This document shows positions 61,855 through 64,000 of a DNA stretch of 64,000 nucleotides, one piece after another. Source of the stretch: HIMB11 sp965657135 (GTDB taxonomy: Bacteria; Pseudomonadota; Alphaproteobacteria; Rhodobacterales; Rhodobacteraceae); the NCBI GenBank assembly GCA_965657135.1, contig CBFHNF010000004.1, positions 91,337 to 155,336 of the forward strand, read 5' to 3'. How positions within the stretch are numbered: the first letter of the stretch is position 1; each line of letters opens with the position of its first letter. Below the pieces are notes generated by a model. It was not told the DNA's origin. It saw only the letters and a list, made by a program, of their open reading frames with translations, and made no database searches. A program made the position numbers and the translations under genes.

Positions 61855-63005
61855 ACAAACGCAATTTCGTAGTTCCCAGTGCTGTCTATTTGAATAGAAC
61901 CTTGGATTCGTCGTGTGCCTTGCTAATCGAGGATGGGGTCATTCGTGTTATTCCCAGATCTACTATTGACCATGATGGGGTGATCAAATCAGTTGATGGC
62001 ATCGTCATCCCGGGCTTTTTGGATTTGCAAGTCAATGGGGGTGGTGGCGTGTTGTTTAATCATCAGCCAACCGTTGCATCCATAAAACATATCCAATCCA
62101 CACACGCACATTTCGGTACCGTGGCCATTATGCCCACGATTATCACGGATACTCCTGATATTTTAGAACGCGCAGCTGATGCTATTATCGCTCATGGTCA
62201 AACGGATCAGATTTTAGGTATTCATATCGAAGGTCCTCATATTTCACATGGACGACGCGGAACGCATTCCGCCGAATATATTCGTCCATTTGATGATAAC
62301 ACTATGGCTGTTCTTCACCGCCTGCGTGATGCAAAAATAACGACTAAACTGACGCTTGCTCCAGAAGTTGTTGCTCCAGAAATAGTACGTCGCATCGTGG
62401 ATTTGGGTGTTATTGTTTCGATTGGACATACTGTTGCAAGCTATGAACAAACCAAACGTGCGATCGATGCAGGTGCGCAGTGCGCAACCCATTTCATGAA
62501 TGCGATGCCGCCATTGATAAATCGTGATCCGGGACCGGTTGCGGCCATACTCAACGCAGGCATGGCATGTGGCATGATTTGTGATGGGATCCACATCAAA
62601 GATGAGATGATCAAAATTGCTCTGCGTGCACACACCAACTCTGAGCGGATATTCTTGGTTTCAGACTCAATGCCAACAATTGGTGGGCCAAGCCAATTTG
62701 GTTTGTATGATATGACTGTGTATTTAACAGATGGACAACTTATTAATTCAGAGGGATCGCTCGCTGGGGCACATATAACGCAGGCAGAGGGTGTTGCCCG
62801 TTTGGTCAAATTCGTTGGATTGCCGTTGCTTGAGGCATTACACATGGCGATCAATGCACCCGCAAACCTAATTGGTCGTTCGGATTTGACCACGGTCGAT
62901 GGACGTAAGATGCGTGATACTTTGGTAATTTCACCCTGCGCGCAGCAGGTGCAGCCGCTACACAGTGCATTGGAAACAAAAAGGGCTGGTGAACCAGCCC
63001 TTTGA
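61851..63005 (+). CDS. nagA: N-acetylglucosamine-6-phosphate deacetylase
   Basis: 384 residues of the amidohydrolase superfamily. Metal and active-site residues are visible: GIHIEGPHIS, SIGHTVASYEQ, THFMNAMPPL and the aspartate in LVSDSMPTIGG. It removes acetate from GlcNAc-6-phosphate. Its start overlaps the ROK kinase stop by four bases. The last codons coincide with the hairpin that terminates serA on the other strand. Confidence 0.93.
   Translation: MNKRNFVVPSAVYLNRTLDSSCALLIEDGVIRVIPRSTIDHDGVIKSVDGIVIPGFLDLQVNGGGGVLFNHQPTVASIKHIQSTHAHFGTVAIMPTIITDTPDILERAADAIIAHGQTDQILGIHIEGPHISHGRRGTHSAEYIRPFDDNTMAVLHRLRDAKITTKLTLAPEVVAPEIVRRIVDLGVIVSIGHTVASYEQTKRAIDAGAQCATHFMNAMPPLINRDPGPVAAILNAGMACGMICDGIHIKDEMIKIALRAHTNSERIFLVSDSMPTIGGPSQFGLYDMTVYLTDGQLINSEGSLAGAHITQAEGVARLVKFVGLPLLEALHMAINAPANLIGRSDLTTVDGRKMRDTLVISPCAQQVQPLHSALETKRAGEPAL
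62976..63003 (-). terminator. Intrinsic terminator of serA, inside the nagA 3' end
   Basis: AAAGGGCTGG / CCAGCCCTTT, a perfect 10-base stem with a four-base loop (62980-63003). On the minus strand a TTGTTT tract follows the stem, so the strong direction is serA. The hairpin encodes the last residues of NagA on the plus strand, where the trailing T run is only three bases. Confidence 0.85.
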
Positions 63006-63010
63006 ACAGA

Positions 63011-64000
63011 TTAAGCAACGTCGAAATTCAGTGGCTTTACTTGTTTAAACATCCCTGTCGCCTCTAGTTGCTTTAAAACGTTAGGTTTGATTGGATCATC
63101 AACATACAACAGTGCGATTGCCTCGCCGCCTGCATCTGCGCGGCCAAGCGTAAAGTTAGCAATGTTTACCCCGTTTTGACCCAGTGTTTGACCCAATGTG
63201 CCAATGATACCAGGGACATCTTCGTTGGTGGTGTATAGCATATGCGAACCAACCTCGGCATCGATATTAATGCCCTTGATCTGAATGAACCTTGGCTTGC
63301 CATCACTGAAAACGGTTCCTGCAATTGAACGTTCACGTTTTGCTGTGACAACTGTGACCTTAATATAACCTGCAAAAACGCCTGATTTATCTTGATTGGT
63401 TGTGCTGATTTTGATGCCACGTTCTTTGGCAATGACCGGTGCTGAAACCATATTGACGTCTGGATTGGCCTTTTTCATGATGCCTGCAACAACCGAACAG
63501 TTCAAAGCATCCAAATTCATTTCGGAAACTGAGCCATCATATAAAATATTAATTGCAGTGATCGGTTCATCTGTCATTTGACCAACAAAGTTACCCAAAT
63601 GATCCGCTAATTTCACCCATGGGCCCATGATTTGCGCCTCTTCAGCGGTCATGGAAGGCATGTTCAGTGCGTTTTCAACCGCACCTGCCAACAGATAGTT
63701 TGACATTTGGTCGGCCACTTGCAGGGCCACGTTTTCTTGCGCCTCAGTTGTTGCGGCACCAAGGTGTGGAGTACACACAACATTGGGCAGATTGAATAAT
63801 GGATTCTCTGTCGCAGGCTCAACAGAGAAAACATCGAATGCTGCACCCGCTACATGGCCCGATTGCAATAATTCGGCCAATGCGTCTTCATCTACCAGAC
63901 CGCCCCGTGCGCAGTTGATAATTCGAACACCTTTTTTTGTTTTTGCAAGGTTTTCACGGCTTAGAATATTTTTTGTCGTTTCGGTGAAGGGTACGTGTAG
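63011..64000 (-). CDS. serA: D-3-phosphoglycerate dehydrogenase (3' part)
   Basis: 329 codons plus stop; the gene starts beyond the right edge. From the first bases it reads LHVPFTETTKNILSRENL, then INCARGGLVDEDALAELL with the catalytic-domain histidine segment TPHLGAATTEAQENVA. The intervening ASB domain and a C-terminal ACT domain (with ALLYVDDPIKPNVL) place it in the long form of the enzyme. It oxidises 3-phosphoglycerate with NAD in serine synthesis. Confidence 0.95.
   Translation of the reverse strand, partial: LHVPFTETTKNILSRENLAKTKKGVRIINCARGGLVDEDALAELLQSGHVAGAAFDVFSVEPATENPLFNLPNVVCTPHLGAATTEAQENVALQVADQMSNYLLAGAVENALNMPSMTAEEAQIMGPWVKLADHLGNFVGQMTDEPITAINILYDGSVSEMNLDALNCSVVAGIMKKANPDVNMVSAPVIAKERGIKISTTNQDKSGVFAGYIKVTVVTAKRERSIAGTVFSDGKPRFIQIKGINIDAEVGSHMLYTTNEDVPGIIGTLGQTLGQNGVNIANFTLGRADAGGEAIALLYVDDPIKPNVLKQLEATGMFKQVKPLNFDVA

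Overview
This 64 kb window reads as a conserved chromosomal segment of a marine alphaproteobacterium of the order Rhodobacterales (Roseobacter-like, with rather AT-rich DNA by eye). The reasons are the tsaD/hemD/mitofilin/HemY block, the rpsT-dnaA-dnaN-recF-gyrB replication block, mutM divergent from ubiE-ubiB, the rsmE-gshA pair and an aglR-aglEFGAK sugar operon. I found no insertion sequence, prophage, CRISPR array, tRNA or rRNA gene. Most genes are housekeeping genes.

Layout. 1-3553: the end of tsaD (partial) and a divergent hemD/mitofilin/HemY run. 3519-11542: alpha-glucoside uptake and cleavage (aglE-aglF-aglG-aglA-aglK, minus strand) under a divergent LacI regulator, with visible palindromic operators. 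11573-17636: the most interesting locus. A flavin reductase, an aldo/keto reductase and an SsuD-like FMNH2-dependent monooxygenase lie in one tight operon, divergent from a GntR regulator that is followed by a Gfo/Idh/MocA-fold protein and a GlpD-type glycerol-3-phosphate dehydrogenase. Gene order and families match smoA-smoB-smoC-smoD of the oxidative sulfoquinovose (sulfo-SMO) pathway. No GH31 sulfoquinovosidase and no dedicated SmoEFGH transporter are present; the Gfo/Idh protein and the neighbouring Agl transporter are candidates to replace them.

17703-25981: assorted housekeeping genes (yggT, recQ, yaaA, Mn-dependent pyrophosphatase, HAD protein, MaoC hydratase, ribF, ycgN, threonine aldolase). 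25978-33510: gyrB, a lysE exporter, recF, dnaN, dnaA and rpsT, all on the minus strand. 33626-43791: enoyl-CoA hydratase, mutM, ubiE-ubiB, gshA, rsmE, ubiA and an OmpA-family envelope protein. 43793-48918: moaE-moaD-pgsA, a copper P-type ATPase, aroQ and uppP. 49132-57030: gltD-gltB, mtgA and a glutathione S-transferase. 57057-64000: queG, a lone HyuA-type hydantoinase, a 39-residue membrane protein, a decayed amino-sugar locus (half of a SIS-domain gene, a ROK kinase, nagA) and the 3' part of serA.

How the parts may cooperate: the agl and smo-like loci lie tail to tail and together could handle plant and algal alpha-glycosides. Sulfoquinovosyl glycerol would be cut to sulfoquinovose and glycerol. 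SmoC/SmoA would oxidatively remove sulfite, SmoB would reduce 6-oxo-glucose to glucose, and GlpD would use the glycerol after phosphorylation. This is inferred from synteny and family, not shown by the sequence alone.
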